Shown in pieces: positions 28,181 through 37,759 of a DNA stretch of 64,000 nucleotides. The DNA lies in the NCBI GenBank assembly GCA_040877935.1, contig JBBDNB010000039.1, forward strand, positions 1-64,000. The letters run 5' to 3'. The notes under the pieces are model-generated. The model saw nothing but the letters and a program-made list of their open reading frames with translations, did no database searches and had not been told where the DNA came from. The stretch comes from Chitinophagales bacterium (lineage in GTDB: Bacteria > Bacteroidota > Bacteroidia > Chitinophagales > CAIOSU01). The number at the start of each line of letters is the position of its first letter. Positions within the stretch are counted from its first letter, which is position 1. Position numbers and translations under genes: made by a program.

Positions 28181-30604
28181 TCAAAACCTCACCCTAATTC
28201 CCCCCAACAAGTTAATTCCGGCTTGTGGGTAGTAGTAATTATAATCAGCTCGTTCTGTTGTTTGTCCATCAATACTGCTGAAGGTATAGCCATTGGACTC
28301 GTACTCGGTATTGAAAATATTATTGAGCAACAGGTTAAAATCAACACTTTCTATAAATTTTCCGATTTTCCAATGGTAATTCAGACCCACATGTGTCAAA
28401 AAATAAGGGTCAATGCTGCGATCTATATTTGAGCTGTTGTCCAAATATTGCCTTCCTACGTATTTGTTGATCAATGAAATTTTTAAGCCTTCAACCGGTA
28501 TATAGCTGAATTGAGAAGCAGATATAATTGAAGGGGAGAATGAGATATCTGTGTTTTTGTGCTGAATGGTATCAAAACCACTGTATCCAAAATCTACAGG
28601 CACATATTCTTCAAAGGAGCGGATTTTATTGGCACTGTAGGTAAAGTTAAAATCCCATTCCAGTTGGTCTATTATTTTGAGTTTACTTTGTAGTTCAATG
28701 CCTGTTCTGTAACTCTCATCCACATTTGTGCGAATGCTGCCCCCCACATCATTTACATCTCCGGTGAGTACAAGTTGGTCTTTATAGCCCATCCAGTAGT
28801 AATTCAATGACAAGCGCCATTTGCTCAGGCTGAATTCATAACCAAGTTCTAAATTTCTCAATTGCTCTGCTTTGGGTGTTTTATTTGCAGGAGCATCTAC
28901 AATATCCCTGCGTACCGGTTCTCGATTGGCAATGGCAAATGAGGCATTGAATCTGTTGCGTTCATTCACTGCATAGCTGATTCCTGCTTTGGGATTGAAA
29001 AAGTGGAAAATACGCTCTTCTGAAATGGGGCTCAGGTCTCGGTTAATACCTCCTGTTGCATAGCCCACATGCCGATATTGCAAATCAACAAATGCGGAGA
29101 GCCCTCTTAAAATCCTATAATGCCCTTTCGCATAAACATTGAAATCGGTTTTTATTCCTGCATTTTCATAATAGCGATGTCCTTTTTCACCATTGGATGC
29201 AAATTCTGCCCAGATCACTTCCCCGTAATGATCCCCGTCATTTTGGTTCCAGGCTCCGCCAAGTGTAATGTTTGATTTGTTATTGGGCTCATAGATCAAT
29301 GAGAAAGTGCTGCCGTAAAAGCGGTTGTTATAGTGCCTTCTCCTAATTAATGATGTTCTTTCTATTGTATCACTACCAATGATAACATTGTCTAGTCCAT
29401 AGCTGCTAAATCGCTGTTTAGAGTTGAAACCATCATCATTGTTGTATTCGGGCCCTTTGTATTCTTCAAAATACCCTTTGCCTCGCGTATAATGCAGCGC
29501 TACATTTAAGAGAAATTTTTCGTGCAATTCCTGTGAAATATGCAATTGGTAGTGATTTTGCTGATAATTGTCTACCTGATTGTCGTAATTGTAATAATTG
29601 TATTGCCTGTTGGTGGAAAGGGAATCTTCCGGTACACCCCACCAGCTTTGATAGGTAATTTCCTTTCCGGTGAAAATATTGGCTTTGATTATGGTTTTTT
29701 CTCCGAAATAGCCGCCCGATAAAAAGCCGGAAGTCAGGTTGGAACTGGCCCTGTCCACAAATCCATCAGATTTTATTTTTGAAAAACGTCCTTCAAAGGC
29801 AAATTTGTCTTTGATCAAGCCGGTACCGAGTTTAGCAGTTGTTTTCCAGGTATTAAAGCTGCCGTAGGAGCCTGCCAATTCCCCATAAGGTTTTTCTTTT
29901 TGCAATTCTGAGGTTTGGATATTGATGGAACCACCAAATGCCCCAGCACCATTAGTGCTTGTGCCCACACCACGTTGTACCTGTATGTTTTCTACAGAAG
30001 AAGCAAAATCGGGAAGATTGACCCAAAACACCCCCTGCGATTCGGGATCATTGTAGGGAATACCATTGATGGTGACATTTACCCGGGTTTGATCTGATCC
30101 GCGAATTCTAAGACCGGTATATCCCACGCCAGCTCCGGCATCTGAAGTGCTCACTACACTCGGACTCAACTCAAGCAAGACAGGGATGTCCTGCCCCAGA
30201 TTACGCTCCTCAAAATCTTCCTTTTCAATGGTTTCAGCAGTAGTGGAAATATTGCGATTGGCACGTGTGGACGATACAATCACTTCTTCAGATAAAATGG
30301 TTTTGGGGGATAAACTGATTGTCAAATTTGTTTTTTGCTTAGAAACAATAAGCTGTTTTTTCTGAAAGCTGATATGGGAAATATTGAGCGTAAAACTATC
30401 GCTGGAAACGCGTTTGGTACTCAGTTCGAAGTTCCCATTCTCATCGGTGTAGGCAACAAGCAGATAATCTTTTGCCACTACATAAGCTCCGGTTACCGGG
30501 CTTTGGTTTTCTTCATTTAAAATTTGTCCTGTGAGTTTGTTTTCCTGGGCAGAAAGCACCTGAGAAAGAAAGTAAGTAATTAGTAAAATTTGCAGCCTTT
30601 TCAT
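28181..30604 (-). CDS. TonB-dependent receptor under a TPP riboswitch (thiamine-type OMR)
   Basis: 807 residues. Signal peptide to ~residue 19 (ITYFLSQVLSAQ), a CarboxypepD_reg-like domain (21-105), plug (SPSVVSTSDAGAGVGYTGLRI, DGIPYNDPESQG-like, VQRGVGTSTNGAGAFGGSIN) and a barrel ending GGIRVRF. The barrel alone does not reveal the ligand, but a TPP riboswitch lies ~90 bases upstream on the same strand. In Bacteroidota that arrangement marks the thiamine outer-membrane receptor (OMR1). Upstream on the same strand lie a PnuC-family transporter and a small kinase, matching the known omr-pnuT-kinase set, but an AAA ATPase separates them. Confidence 0.88.
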   Translation of the reverse strand: MKRLQILLITYFLSQVLSAQENKLTGQILNEENQSPVTGAYVVAKDYLLVAYTDENGNFELSTKRVSSDSFTLNISHISFQKKQLIVSKQKTNLTISLSPKTILSEEVIVSSTRANRNISTTAETIEKEDFEERNLGQDIPVLLELSPSVVSTSDAGAGVGYTGLRIRGSDQTRVNVTINGIPYNDPESQGVFWVNLPDFASSVENIQVQRGVGTSTNGAGAFGGSINIQTSELQKEKPYGELAGSYGSFNTWKTTAKLGTGLIKDKFAFEGRFSKIKSDGFVDRASSNLTSGFLSGGYFGEKTIIKANIFTGKEITYQSWWGVPEDSLSTNRQYNYYNYDNQVDNYQQNHYQLHISQELHEKFLLNVALHYTRGKGYFEEYKGPEYNNDDGFNSKQRFSSYGLDNVIIGSDTIERTSLIRRRHYNNRFYGSTFSLIYEPNNKSNITLGGAWNQNDGDHYGEVIWAEFASNGEKGHRYYENAGIKTDFNVYAKGHYRILRGLSAFVDLQYRHVGYATGGINRDLSPISEERIFHFFNPKAGISYAVNERNRFNASFAIANREPVRRDIVDAPANKTPKAEQLRNLELGYEFSLSKWRLSLNYYWMGYKDQLVLTGDVNDVGGSIRTNVDESYRTGIELQSKLKIIDQLEWDFNFTYSANKIRSFEEYVPVDFGYSGFDTIQHKNTDISFSPSIISASQFSYIPVEGLKISLINKYVGRQYLDNSSNIDRSIDPYFLTHVGLNYHWKIGKFIESVDFNLLLNNIFNTEYESNGYTFSSIDGQTTERADYNYYYPQAGINLLGGIRVRF

Positions 30605-30691
30605 AATTATTGTTTTTAATAATTACGGGCCGGGATAAAGGTATGAGACAACAAATGAAAAGAACACAGCGCAAAGCAATATGCCTTTTTC

Positions 30692-30771
30692 ACCTATATT
30701 CCCTTCGCCAGCATTATCTGGATCAGGTATTGAGGGTAAATTCTCAGCCCTTTATCGAGCACCCCTAATAG
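30692..30771 (-). promoter_or_regulatory. TPP (thi-box) riboswitch
   Basis: On the minus strand the order is TTAGGGGTGCTC, GGGCTGAGA, TTTACCC, ACCTGATC, CAGATAATGCTG, GCGAAGGGAA. These are the conserved thi-box blocks: CTGAGA, ACCTGATC and the ATAATGC/GCGAAGGGA pair. It precedes the TonB receptor by ~90 bases and probably represses it when thiamine pyrophosphate is abundant; whether by terminator or by hiding the ribosome site I could not resolve. Confidence 0.93.
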
Positions 30772-30853
30772 ATTATGCTGCAAAGCTAAGGGAAAATTAT
30801 TTGAAAGTTGAAATGAAGTTTTCTAAACAAACTGATTTTTGAAAAAAACGAAG

Positions 30854-30909
30854 TGTACTGAAGAAATTAACATGAATTCATTGAATGAACTGAAGGAATT
30901 CACGTTAAT
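30854..30909. repeat. Direct-repeat hairpin, downstream side of the AAA_14 gene
   Basis: TTAACATGAATTC (30867-30879) pairs with GAATTCACGTTAA (30896-30908), 12 of 13, around a 16-base loop. The 55-base unit recurs at 32103-32157 with about 48 identical positions. Confidence 0.85.
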
Positions 30910-30917
30910 ACTTTCAG

Positions 30918-32072
30918 TTAGCAGATAAAGGATAAGTAATTATCGGGATGAATAATTTCAAATGAAGCATTTGGATAATTTTTCCTCCATGCTCCTGGGG
31001 CTTTTGGGGTCTTGTTTTTATTCCATTTAAATTCAAAAGCTCTCAATGCTCCAGCTTCTTCTTCTACAAGATCCAGTTCTTGTTGATCGTAGGTTCTCCA
31101 AAAATAATAGTTGACCCGTTTTTTAGAATAGGAATTGAATTTTATTCTTTCGCTCATTAGGTAATTTTCCCAAAGATCACCTTTATCCATTCTTAATTTT
31201 AATGGATTAAAATTGCGCAAAACTGCATTTTTAATACCATTGTCATAAAAATACCAGTGTGATGATTTGCTGATTTCCTTTCTCAGGTTTCTGCTAAATC
31301 CATTTACTTTATAAATAATAAATACCTTCGAAAGTAAATCCAGATAAATTTCTACGGTATTTCTACTGATGCCCTTTAGATTGTTGGCAAGCTCATCTAT
31401 GCTCACTTCTTTACCCACCTGAAAAGCGATTAGCCTTAGTAAATCCATTATTTTATCTGCTTTTTTAATACCCTGATATTCGAGTATGTCTTTTAGCAAA
31501 TATGCATTTACGATACTTTCCAGATAATCTCCCTTTTCATCCCAGCTTTCATATTTTTCTAGTTCGGGATAGGCTCCAAAAATCAGCCTCTCTTCAAGCT
31601 TGGATTTTGTATCAAGATAATTTTCAAGATTGTTGAGCTCCATTTGGGAAAGTGGGTATAACAGCAATGTGTTTTCCCTTCCTACCAAAGGTTCTCCAAG
31701 TTTGTTGCTTAGGTCAAACATGGAAGAACCTGTAGCAATTACTCGGATGTTTTTTATTTCATCTACGATTAATTTCAGCTTGACTCCTATATCCTCAATT
31801 TTTTGTGCTTCATCAATTACCAAATATTCTTGATTTCCTATAATGCGCTTAAAATTATCTATTGAGCGATCTTCAAATGCATCAATTGTTTTCTGGTCTT
31901 CACCGTTGAGCAAAAGATATTTATTTTTAGGAATTTCTTCTAGAAATCTATGTATCAAAGCTGTTTTCCCAACTCTTCTCGCTCCAAGTAAAATCAATAC
32001 TTTTTGCGGTTTTACTTTTTGTTTGAATACTTGGAAAATTGCCCTTTGGATATGGTTTTTATCTGTATGCAT
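30918..32072 (-). CDS. AAA_14/DUF4143 family ATPase
   Basis: 384 residues. Walker A GARRVGKT at 30-37, Walker B YLVIDEAQ near 83-90, sensor-like ATGSSMFDLS, then the DUF4143 region with LYPLSQMEL, a winged-helix (SIDELANNLKGISRNTVEIYLDLL) and a PD-(D/E)XK-like end (QELDLVEEE, AFEFKWNK). The family is abundant and sporadic, and its cellular role is not established. The gene sits between the riboswitch-controlled receptor and the PnuC-kinase pair, with matching ~55-base repeats on both sides, so it looks inserted. A paralogue lies at 58745-59881. Confidence 0.92.
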   Translation of the reverse strand: MHTDKNHIQRAIFQVFKQKVKPQKVLILLGARRVGKTALIHRFLEEIPKNKYLLLNGEDQKTIDAFEDRSIDNFKRIIGNQEYLVIDEAQKIEDIGVKLKLIVDEIKNIRVIATGSSMFDLSNKLGEPLVGRENTLLLYPLSQMELNNLENYLDTKSKLEERLIFGAYPELEKYESWDEKGDYLESIVNAYLLKDILEYQGIKKADKIMDLLRLIAFQVGKEVSIDELANNLKGISRNTVEIYLDLLSKVFIIYKVNGFSRNLRKEISKSSHWYFYDNGIKNAVLRNFNPLKLRMDKGDLWENYLMSERIKFNSYSKKRVNYYFWRTYDQQELDLVEEEAGALRAFEFKWNKNKTPKAPGAWRKNYPNASFEIIHPDNYLSFIC

Positions 32073-32102
32073 TTTTTAAAGTTACAAAAATAAGTCAAAA
32101 TA

Positions 32103-32157
32103 TACTGAAGAAATTAATGTAAATTCATTGAATGAGCTGAAGGAATTAATGTTAATT
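32103..32157. repeat. Direct-repeat hairpin, upstream side of the AAA_14 gene
   Basis: Same orientation as 30854-30909 and nearly 90 percent identical by eye (shared blocks TACTGAAGAAATTAA, AATTCATTGAATGA, CTGAAGGAATT). It begins ~30 bases upstream of the ATPase start. The inner stem is weaker than in the other copy. Confidence 0.85.
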
Positions 32158-32192
32158 TCTTCAATAGAAATCTAATTGCAAAGAAAAAATAG

Positions 32193-32699
32193 CTATTGAA
32201 ACTGGCTCAGCCATTTTAGACTGTTTGTTAAACGCTGCTTTTCGTTACCTTCAACTTCAGTAAATTGCGCACCTGACTTTTTTAATAAATCAAAGTAAAT
32301 TTCGTACAGCTCATCCCGGTTGTGTGGATTTTCGCGCAAAGGATCTGACACCCAAGGCATATCTGGCTTGCTGAGGATGTACAAAGTTTCCTGTTTTAAT
32401 TTTTGATCTATCCATTTGGGATAATCATTGTACTTGTACTGCATCCAGACTTTAATCACCAGTAGGTTGGTATCACAGACTATCCACTGATTTTGGGCTA
32501 CTTCTTCAGCACTTTTTTCCAGCTCATATTGATGTTTTGCAATATTTTCAACATCTGCTTTCTTATAGTCAAGCCCATTTGCTTCGAGATAGATTCGGGC
32601 ATATTCTGGTATCCAAAGTCCTTCCAGTTCATCTGCAAGCATTTTGCTCAATGTGCTTTTGCCGGTTGATTCCGGTCCTACTACTGCAATTTTTTTCAT
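32193..32699 (-). CDS. NadR-like P-loop kinase (possible thiamine kinase)
   Basis: 168 residues. Walker A GPESTGKS at 8-15, then WIPEYARIYLE and VCDTNLLVIKVW, the layout of the ribosylnicotinamide kinase domain of NadR, without its adenylyltransferase half. Family default is nicotinamide riboside phosphorylation. Here it is translationally coupled (ATGA) to a PnuC-family transporter upstream of a riboswitch-controlled thiamine-type receptor, so phosphorylating imported thiamine to trap it is an attractive alternative. The choice between the two is inference. Confidence 0.8.
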   Translation of the reverse strand: MKKIAVVGPESTGKSTLSKMLADELEGLWIPEYARIYLEANGLDYKKADVENIAKHQYELEKSAEEVAQNQWIVCDTNLLVIKVWMQYKYNDYPKWIDQKLKQETLYILSKPDMPWVSDPLRENPHNRDELYEIYFDLLKKSGAQFTEVEGNEKQRLTNSLKWLSQFQ

Positions 32700-33256
32700 A
32701 GCCAGTTGATCAGTCCGTTAATAGCCAAACCAATATACGCCAGGTATAAAAGTGCTGAAAGATAAAGCCCCCTTTTGCTGTATAGATAAATAGATAAAGC
32801 ATCTATTACAATCCAGTAAATCCAGTTTTCCAGCACCATTCCGACCATCATAAAAGTAGCAATTATACTGAAAATGGTAGTGAATGCATCTAAATAGGGT
32901 AGTGCAGCCTTTGAATGTCTTTTTAGAAGATGACCACTTATAATGGAAAGTCCTCCGGCAGCGATAATAATTATGAAATTATATTCCCAGCCCAGACTAA
33001 TTGGAGCAAAGCCACCTTCGGCAGTATCCCATGAATAGAACCCGTAAAACCCCATAGCCAGATAAAAAGTGTGCAGACCGGTTTCGGCCAGTAATCTTTT
33101 GCTAAAGCAGAGATAAATAAATGCAATAGAACTGATAATGGCAAACAACCAGCACCAAAGACTACCGTAGCTGATCAAGATGGTATAAGCCGCACCACTG
33201 AGTACGGCAATAATTTCGAGGATTAGGTTTTTGTTGGCTTGTAAAAGGTTTTTCAA
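32696..33256 (-). CDS. PnuC/PnuT family vitamin transporter
   Basis: 186 residues from a TTG; no ATG is available before the upstream stop. Seven or so hydrophobic segments and the PnuC C-terminal signature ENWIYWIVIDALSIYLY then KRGLYLSALLYLAY. PnuC members facilitate diffusion of nicotinamide riboside, PnuT members thiamine. The nearby TPP riboswitch and receptor favour PnuT, but no thi-box is visible in the short gap upstream of this gene. It overlaps the kinase by four bases. Confidence 0.85.
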   Translation of the reverse strand: MKNLLQANKNLILEIIAVLSGAAYTILISYGSLWCWLFAIISSIAFIYLCFSKRLLAETGLHTFYLAMGFYGFYSWDTAEGGFAPISLGWEYNFIIIIAAGGLSIISGHLLKRHSKAALPYLDAFTTIFSIIATFMMVGMVLENWIYWIVIDALSIYLYSKRGLYLSALLYLAYIGLAINGLINWL

Positions 33257-33333
33257 AATCTGATGAATTGTAAGGTGATGATACTGAGAAAAATTTGATT
33301 ATAATATCTATCTTATCACAAAATAAGCTTGAT

Positions 33334-34455
33334 ATGAAATTGTCTTTTCAAAAGCTGTTTTATGTATTTGCGACTCTATTTGCACTATTCGCAACCATGC
33401 ATTATGGCAAGGTCATACTTATACCACTAAGTTTTGCATTGATGTTGTCCTTTATTCTTTACCCTATGGTAAAAAAACTGGAATCATTGGGCATGAATGA
33501 AATGTTTGCCGCCTTTCTTTCTATGCTTGGCGTTTTTCTATCCTTTGCGGGAGCCACAATTCTCTTATCTACCCAAATAATCGAACTCTCTGAAGAATTT
33601 TCACAGTTTCGCGATAAAATCCTGAGTGTATTTGCCGATGTTACATTATTTGTAAACAACAATGTGAATTTTGTTCCCAATGTTGAATCAGGCGATATTA
33701 CCGATGAAATTAAAAATTGGCTGAACAACTCTGCGGGTACTTTGGTTAAAGAAACATTTAGCGGCACTGCCGGAATCCTTAGCGGAGTTGTTTCTACAGT
33801 TGTATTTTTATTTTTAATATTGATTTACAAAAAGGGATTGGTCAATGCCCTGGTTGAATTTTACCCCAAAGAAAAGCAAGAAAAGGCAAGGCATCTTTTT
33901 CGTAAAATACAGCAAGTCGGTCAAAAGTATTTGTTTGGAGTCATTTTAATTATTCTAATCCTTGGCATGATCAATAGTATTGGTTTGTTGATTATTGGAT
34001 TGGACAGCCCATTTCTATTTGGATATTTGGCCGCTGTTCTAGCAATTGTGCCCTATGTAGGAACACTTGTGGGTGCCGCCATTCCTGTGCTTTACGCATT
34101 TATTTCTTACGATTCCCTTTTGATGCCTTTAGCTGTAGCGCTTTTATTTTGGGCAGTTCAAGTTATAGAAAGTAATTTTTTAAGCCCGAAAATCGTGGGG
34201 GGAAGTTTGAAAATAAATGCTTTGGCATCTATTATGAGCATTATCATAGGAGCATCCGTTTGGGGCGTGGCAGGTATGATATTGTTTTTGCCTTTTACTG
34301 CAATTTTAAAAGTAATATGCGAAGAATACACTGACCTAAAACCAGTTGCACTATTAATTGGAGAAGAAAATTACAAGAAAGATAGCAATAGCGATTCTCT
34401 GATTGTCAAATGGGGCAGCAATATCAAATCCTGGTTTTCAAACAAAAATAAGTGA
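33334..34455 (+). CDS. AI-2E family transporter (PerM-like)
   Basis: 373 residues from the ATG at 33334; the frame extends to a TTG at 33295. Eight hydrophobic segments flank a soluble middle (residues ~70-150), and the conserved C-terminal part has FGYLAAVLAIVPYVGTLVGAA and NFLSPKIVGGSLKINAL. Members export varied small molecules or ions; the AI-2 link is historical. It diverges from the PnuC gene. Confidence 0.88.
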   Translation: MKLSFQKLFYVFATLFALFATMHYGKVILIPLSFALMLSFILYPMVKKLESLGMNEMFAAFLSMLGVFLSFAGATILLSTQIIELSEEFSQFRDKILSVFADVTLFVNNNVNFVPNVESGDITDEIKNWLNNSAGTLVKETFSGTAGILSGVVSTVVFLFLILIYKKGLVNALVEFYPKEKQEKARHLFRKIQQVGQKYLFGVILIILILGMINSIGLLIIGLDSPFLFGYLAAVLAIVPYVGTLVGAAIPVLYAFISYDSLLMPLAVALLFWAVQVIESNFLSPKIVGGSLKINALASIMSIIIGASVWGVAGMILFLPFTAILKVICEEYTDLKPVALLIGEENYKKDSNSDSLIVKWGSNIKSWFSNKNK

Positions 34456-34579
34456 AGCCGAATTCCTTCCAGGGATTTATTGCCATCAAATTCCCTCATT
34501 TTCAGAATGCTTTGTGGATAATTGAAAACAAAGAGCAAAGACAATTCGCTAATTTTACACTTTTATTAAAAATTAAGAA

Positions 34580-36592
34580 ATGAAAATTGGCCAAATAAAT
34601 TTCTTCATTATCACCTTGTTATTATTCCTTCCTCTTTTAATAACAGCACAAAACAGAGGCATTCAATTAAAAAAGACCAGCATTGAAGACTACATTAAAG
34701 AGTATGCCCCTTTGTGTCAGCAGGAAATGAAAAGAACTGGAATTCCGGCAAGTATCAAATTGGCACAGGGAATATTGGAGTCCAATTATGGCAATAGTAA
34801 ATTGGCACAGGAAGCCAAAAACCATTTTGGGATAAAATGCCATTCGGGCTGGACAGGCAAGGGTTATTATATGGATGATGATGCCAAAGATGAATGCTTT
34901 AGGGTTTATAAAGATCCCCATGAATCATACATGGACCACTCCAATTTTTTGATGACACGGTCGCGTTATGCTTTTCTATTTGAAGTGGATTCTAAAGATT
35001 ACCAGAGTTGGGCAAAAGGATTAAAAAGAGCCGGATACGCCACCAACCCACAATATGCCAACTTGTTAATCAGGGTTATTGAAGAACGCAAATTGTACCG
35101 ATTTGATAAAATGGAAGACGAGCAATCTACTGAAAAGACCAAGGAAGAGCTCCTGGCTGATTTGAACAACAAAATCTATGTTTTCAATGGCATAAAAACA
35201 GTTGTAAGCCAGCCTGGCGAAACGGCTGAATTGATTGCTGAAAAATACCAGTTGACCCTCAGGCAATTGCTCAAGTACAATGATTTTGAATCGGGAGATG
35301 AAGTGAGAACTGGTAGCAAAGTCTATTTGCAACCTAAAAAGAGAAGAGGACAGCAAAAATACCATACTGTAAAGGAGGGCGAAACAATGGCCAGTATTTC
35401 TCAGACAGAGGGCATAAAATTGCGCTCGCTTTATAAGAAAAACAGAATGGACCCCGGAGAAGAGCCCATGACAGGTGAGCGCCTCTGCCTTAAAAGAAAA
35501 TGTAAGGATAAGCCCAGGCTGAAAACTGAAGATCAGATCAGGAGGGAATACGAAGAAAGATTGGAGCGAAAAATAAAGGAAATCAAAGATGCTGCTAAGA
35601 AAAAGAAAACCGAAGAACTTAAAGCCGAGCAAAGAGAAAAAGCCGCTGAATTAGAAGCCCTTCAGGAAGAAGAAGCTGAAACAAAAGACACACTTGCCTC
35701 TGAACGTAAAGCATCAGTTGAGGAAATTGCTATGGTTATTGAAGTGGATAAGCCGGATGAAGAAAGAGAAGAAAAGTCCGTGGATGCTGATCAAGTGGCT
35801 ACAGATACAAGGGAAAATTATCAGTCAAGACCGATTTACCACATTGTAGAACCCAAGCAAACCCTTTATGCCATAAGCAGATTGTACACTGTTCAAATAG
35901 ATGAACTCCTGAGCTGGAATCAATTGTCTAATCCCATATTGGAAATAGACCAGGAACTGATCGTAGGCTTTGAAAATGTTCCTTTTAGCGGAAGTACAGG
36001 ACGAGCAGCTGTTTCAAGTGAAAAAATAAAGGCTGATTTAAAGCCCAACTCGCTTTATCCATTGTATCACAAGGTTTTGAAAGGAGAAACGCTTTACCGC
36101 ATTGCGGTAAATAACAATATTACCGTTGGTCAATTGCTCGAATGGAATACCGGTGTTGAAACCAATAATTTGTCAATCGGAGATATGTTGATTATAGGTT
36201 TTGACAGAAAGGAAGAACAAAGTGAAAGCGAAAATTCAGAGGGAAGAGAGACGGATGAAGTTATTCATACATTGCAAGCAGGAGAAACGCTTTACAGCTT
36301 GTCCAAAAAATACAATGTAACAGTAGATGAATTGATTTTATGGAATAAAAACATCAATATCAATGACATGAGAATAGGAGACAAAATTATAGTTGGAAAG
36401 ACACCAGAATCTCCTGTTGAGGAAGAAGTGGAAGAAACTAAAAAAAGCATTTATCACACAGTTGCTAAAGGTGAAACCCTCTACGCAATTTCAAAAAAAT
36501 ACGATGTTTCCGTTCAGCAGCTAATAGAATGGAATAAATTCAAGAGCAATGAACTGTCGGTCGGTCAGAAAATTATTGTAGGATACGAATAA
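34580..36592 (+). CDS. Secreted glucosaminidase with six LysM domains
   Basis: 670 residues. Signal peptide MKIGQINFFIITLLLFLPLLITAQ is reduced to residues 1-23. A GH73-type glucosaminidase domain covers ~33-175 (IPASIKLAQGILESNYGNS with the catalytic Glu, HFGIKCHSGW, YATNPQYA). Six LysM repeats follow, at roughly 205-250, 263-310, 420-470, 492-540, 555-600 and 625-670; the last four share Y-H-x-V-x-x-G-E-T-L-Y-x-I-S and LxxWN. A charged Lys/Glu coiled segment (~315-410) separates the second and third. It cleaves peptidoglycan in the periplasm, probably in division or turnover. It lies just ahead of hpt-adk-obgE. Confidence 0.92.
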   Translation: MKIGQINFFIITLLLFLPLLITAQNRGIQLKKTSIEDYIKEYAPLCQQEMKRTGIPASIKLAQGILESNYGNSKLAQEAKNHFGIKCHSGWTGKGYYMDDDAKDECFRVYKDPHESYMDHSNFLMTRSRYAFLFEVDSKDYQSWAKGLKRAGYATNPQYANLLIRVIEERKLYRFDKMEDEQSTEKTKEELLADLNNKIYVFNGIKTVVSQPGETAELIAEKYQLTLRQLLKYNDFESGDEVRTGSKVYLQPKKRRGQQKYHTVKEGETMASISQTEGIKLRSLYKKNRMDPGEEPMTGERLCLKRKCKDKPRLKTEDQIRREYEERLERKIKEIKDAAKKKKTEELKAEQREKAAELEALQEEEAETKDTLASERKASVEEIAMVIEVDKPDEEREEKSVDADQVATDTRENYQSRPIYHIVEPKQTLYAISRLYTVQIDELLSWNQLSNPILEIDQELIVGFENVPFSGSTGRAAVSSEKIKADLKPNSLYPLYHKVLKGETLYRIAVNNNITVGQLLEWNTGVETNNLSIGDMLIIGFDRKEEQSESENSEGRETDEVIHTLQAGETLYSLSKKYNVTVDELILWNKNININDMRIGDKIIVGKTPESPVEEEVEETKKSIYHTVAKGETLYAISKKYDVSVQQLIEWNKFKSNELSVGQKIIVGYE

Positions 36593-36598
36593 AATGTT

Positions 36599-37144
36599 TT
36601 GCCACAACTCAAAAACAAATTTTTTAAGCCCCTTATAGCGCAAGAGCAAATTCTAAAGCGAACTGCTGAAATTGCTATGCAGATCAATACGGATTATAAA
36701 GACCAGAATCCCTTAATTATAGGCGTGCTCAATGGAGCTTATCGTTTTTTAGGCGAGCTGAGCAATCATATTGATATTCCCTGCGAAGTGAGTTTTGTGA
36801 GGCTTAAAAGTTACCGGGGAATGAAAAGCGGCAATAAAGTAAATGAGTTGTTGTCATTGCCCGAAAATATAAATGGCAGAAAAATAATCGTAGTTGAAGA
36901 TATTGTTGACAGCGGAAAAACACTGCAATATTTTTTACCTCAACTTAAAAATGCAGGAGCCGATTCTGTTGAAATATGTACGCTATTGCTCAAACCTAAA
37001 GCCTTTCAGTTTGATTATAGGATAAAATACACCGGCTTTGAAATAGAGAATGATTTTGTTGTAGGTTATGGTTTGGACTATGACGGTGCCGGCAGATGCT
37101 GGAATGATATCTGCAAACTCGAAAGCAATCCCAAAAAAGTGTAA
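36599..37144 (+). CDS. hpt: Hypoxanthine phosphoribosyltransferase
   Basis: 181 residues from a TTG six bases after the LysM gene; the nearest ATG (36594) is out of frame. The PRPP-binding loop is VVEDIVDSGKT near residue 101, and VSFVRLKSYRGM supplies the phosphate loop. It converts hypoxanthine or guanine with PRPP to IMP or GMP in purine salvage. It is followed 28 bases later by adk. Confidence 0.93.
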   Translation: MPQLKNKFFKPLIAQEQILKRTAEIAMQINTDYKDQNPLIIGVLNGAYRFLGELSNHIDIPCEVSFVRLKSYRGMKSGNKVNELLSLPENINGRKIIVVEDIVDSGKTLQYFLPQLKNAGADSVEICTLLLKPKAFQFDYRIKYTGFEIENDFVVGYGLDYDGAGRCWNDICKLESNPKKV

Positions 37145-37172
37145 TTTTGCAAATCAAACCCATAAATAAATC

Positions 37173-37748
37173 ATGTTAAACATTATTCTTTTTGGCCCTC
37201 CGGGAAGTGGAAAGGGAACCCAGGCACAAACTCTTGTAGAGCGTTATGAACTGATTCACATTTCTACAGGCGACCTTCTCCGGCAAGAAATTAAAGCCGA
37301 AACACCGCTTGGACTCGAGGCCAAAAGCTTTATGGACAAAGGACTTTTAGTGCCCGATGAAGTAGTTATTGGAATGATCAGTTCTAAATTGGAAAACAAC
37401 CTCGATGCCAAAGGCTTTATTTTTGATGGATTCCCGCGTACGGTAGCTCAGGCTGAAGCACTCGACAGGTTATTGTCTTTCAAAGAAACACAAATAGATC
37501 AATTGCTTTTTCTGGAAGTCGATGAAGAAGAGCTGGTAAAACGCTTGCTCAAAAGAGGTGAAGACTCGGGACGAGCTGATGACCGGGACGAGAAAGTGAT
37601 CAGAAATCGAATTTCGGTTTATAAGAAAGAAACCCTTCAGGTGGCCAATTATTACAAAGAACAAGGTAAACTTACTTATGTAGAAGGTGTTGGTTCTATC
37701 AGTCAGATATCCAACCTTTTGATACACCACATAGATAAATTGCGCTAA
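37173..37748 (+). CDS. adk: Adenylate kinase
   Basis: 191 residues. Walker [12 protein letters not shown] at 8-18, STGDLLRQE, the DGFPRT nucleotide-binding loop, and a short LID ([12 protein letters not shown]), i.e. the short bacterial form. It interconverts ATP plus AMP with two ADP. It lies between hpt and obgE, an order common in Bacteroidota. Confidence 0.96.
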   Translation: MLNIILFGPPGSGKGTQAQTLVERYELIHISTGDLLRQEIKAETPLGLEAKSFMDKGLLVPDEVVIGMISSKLENNLDAKGFIFDGFPRTVAQAEALDRLLSFKETQIDQLLFLEVDEEELVKRLLKRGEDSGRADDRDEKVIRNRISVYKKETLQVANYYKEQGKLTYVEGVGSISQISNLLIHHIDKLR

Positions 37749-37759
37749 GCAAACCCGTC

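Noticed and set aside
32193-33256. Simple nicotinamide riboside salvage pair
   Set aside because: Kept only as an alternative, because a clear TPP riboswitch and TonB receptor sit on the same strand next to it.
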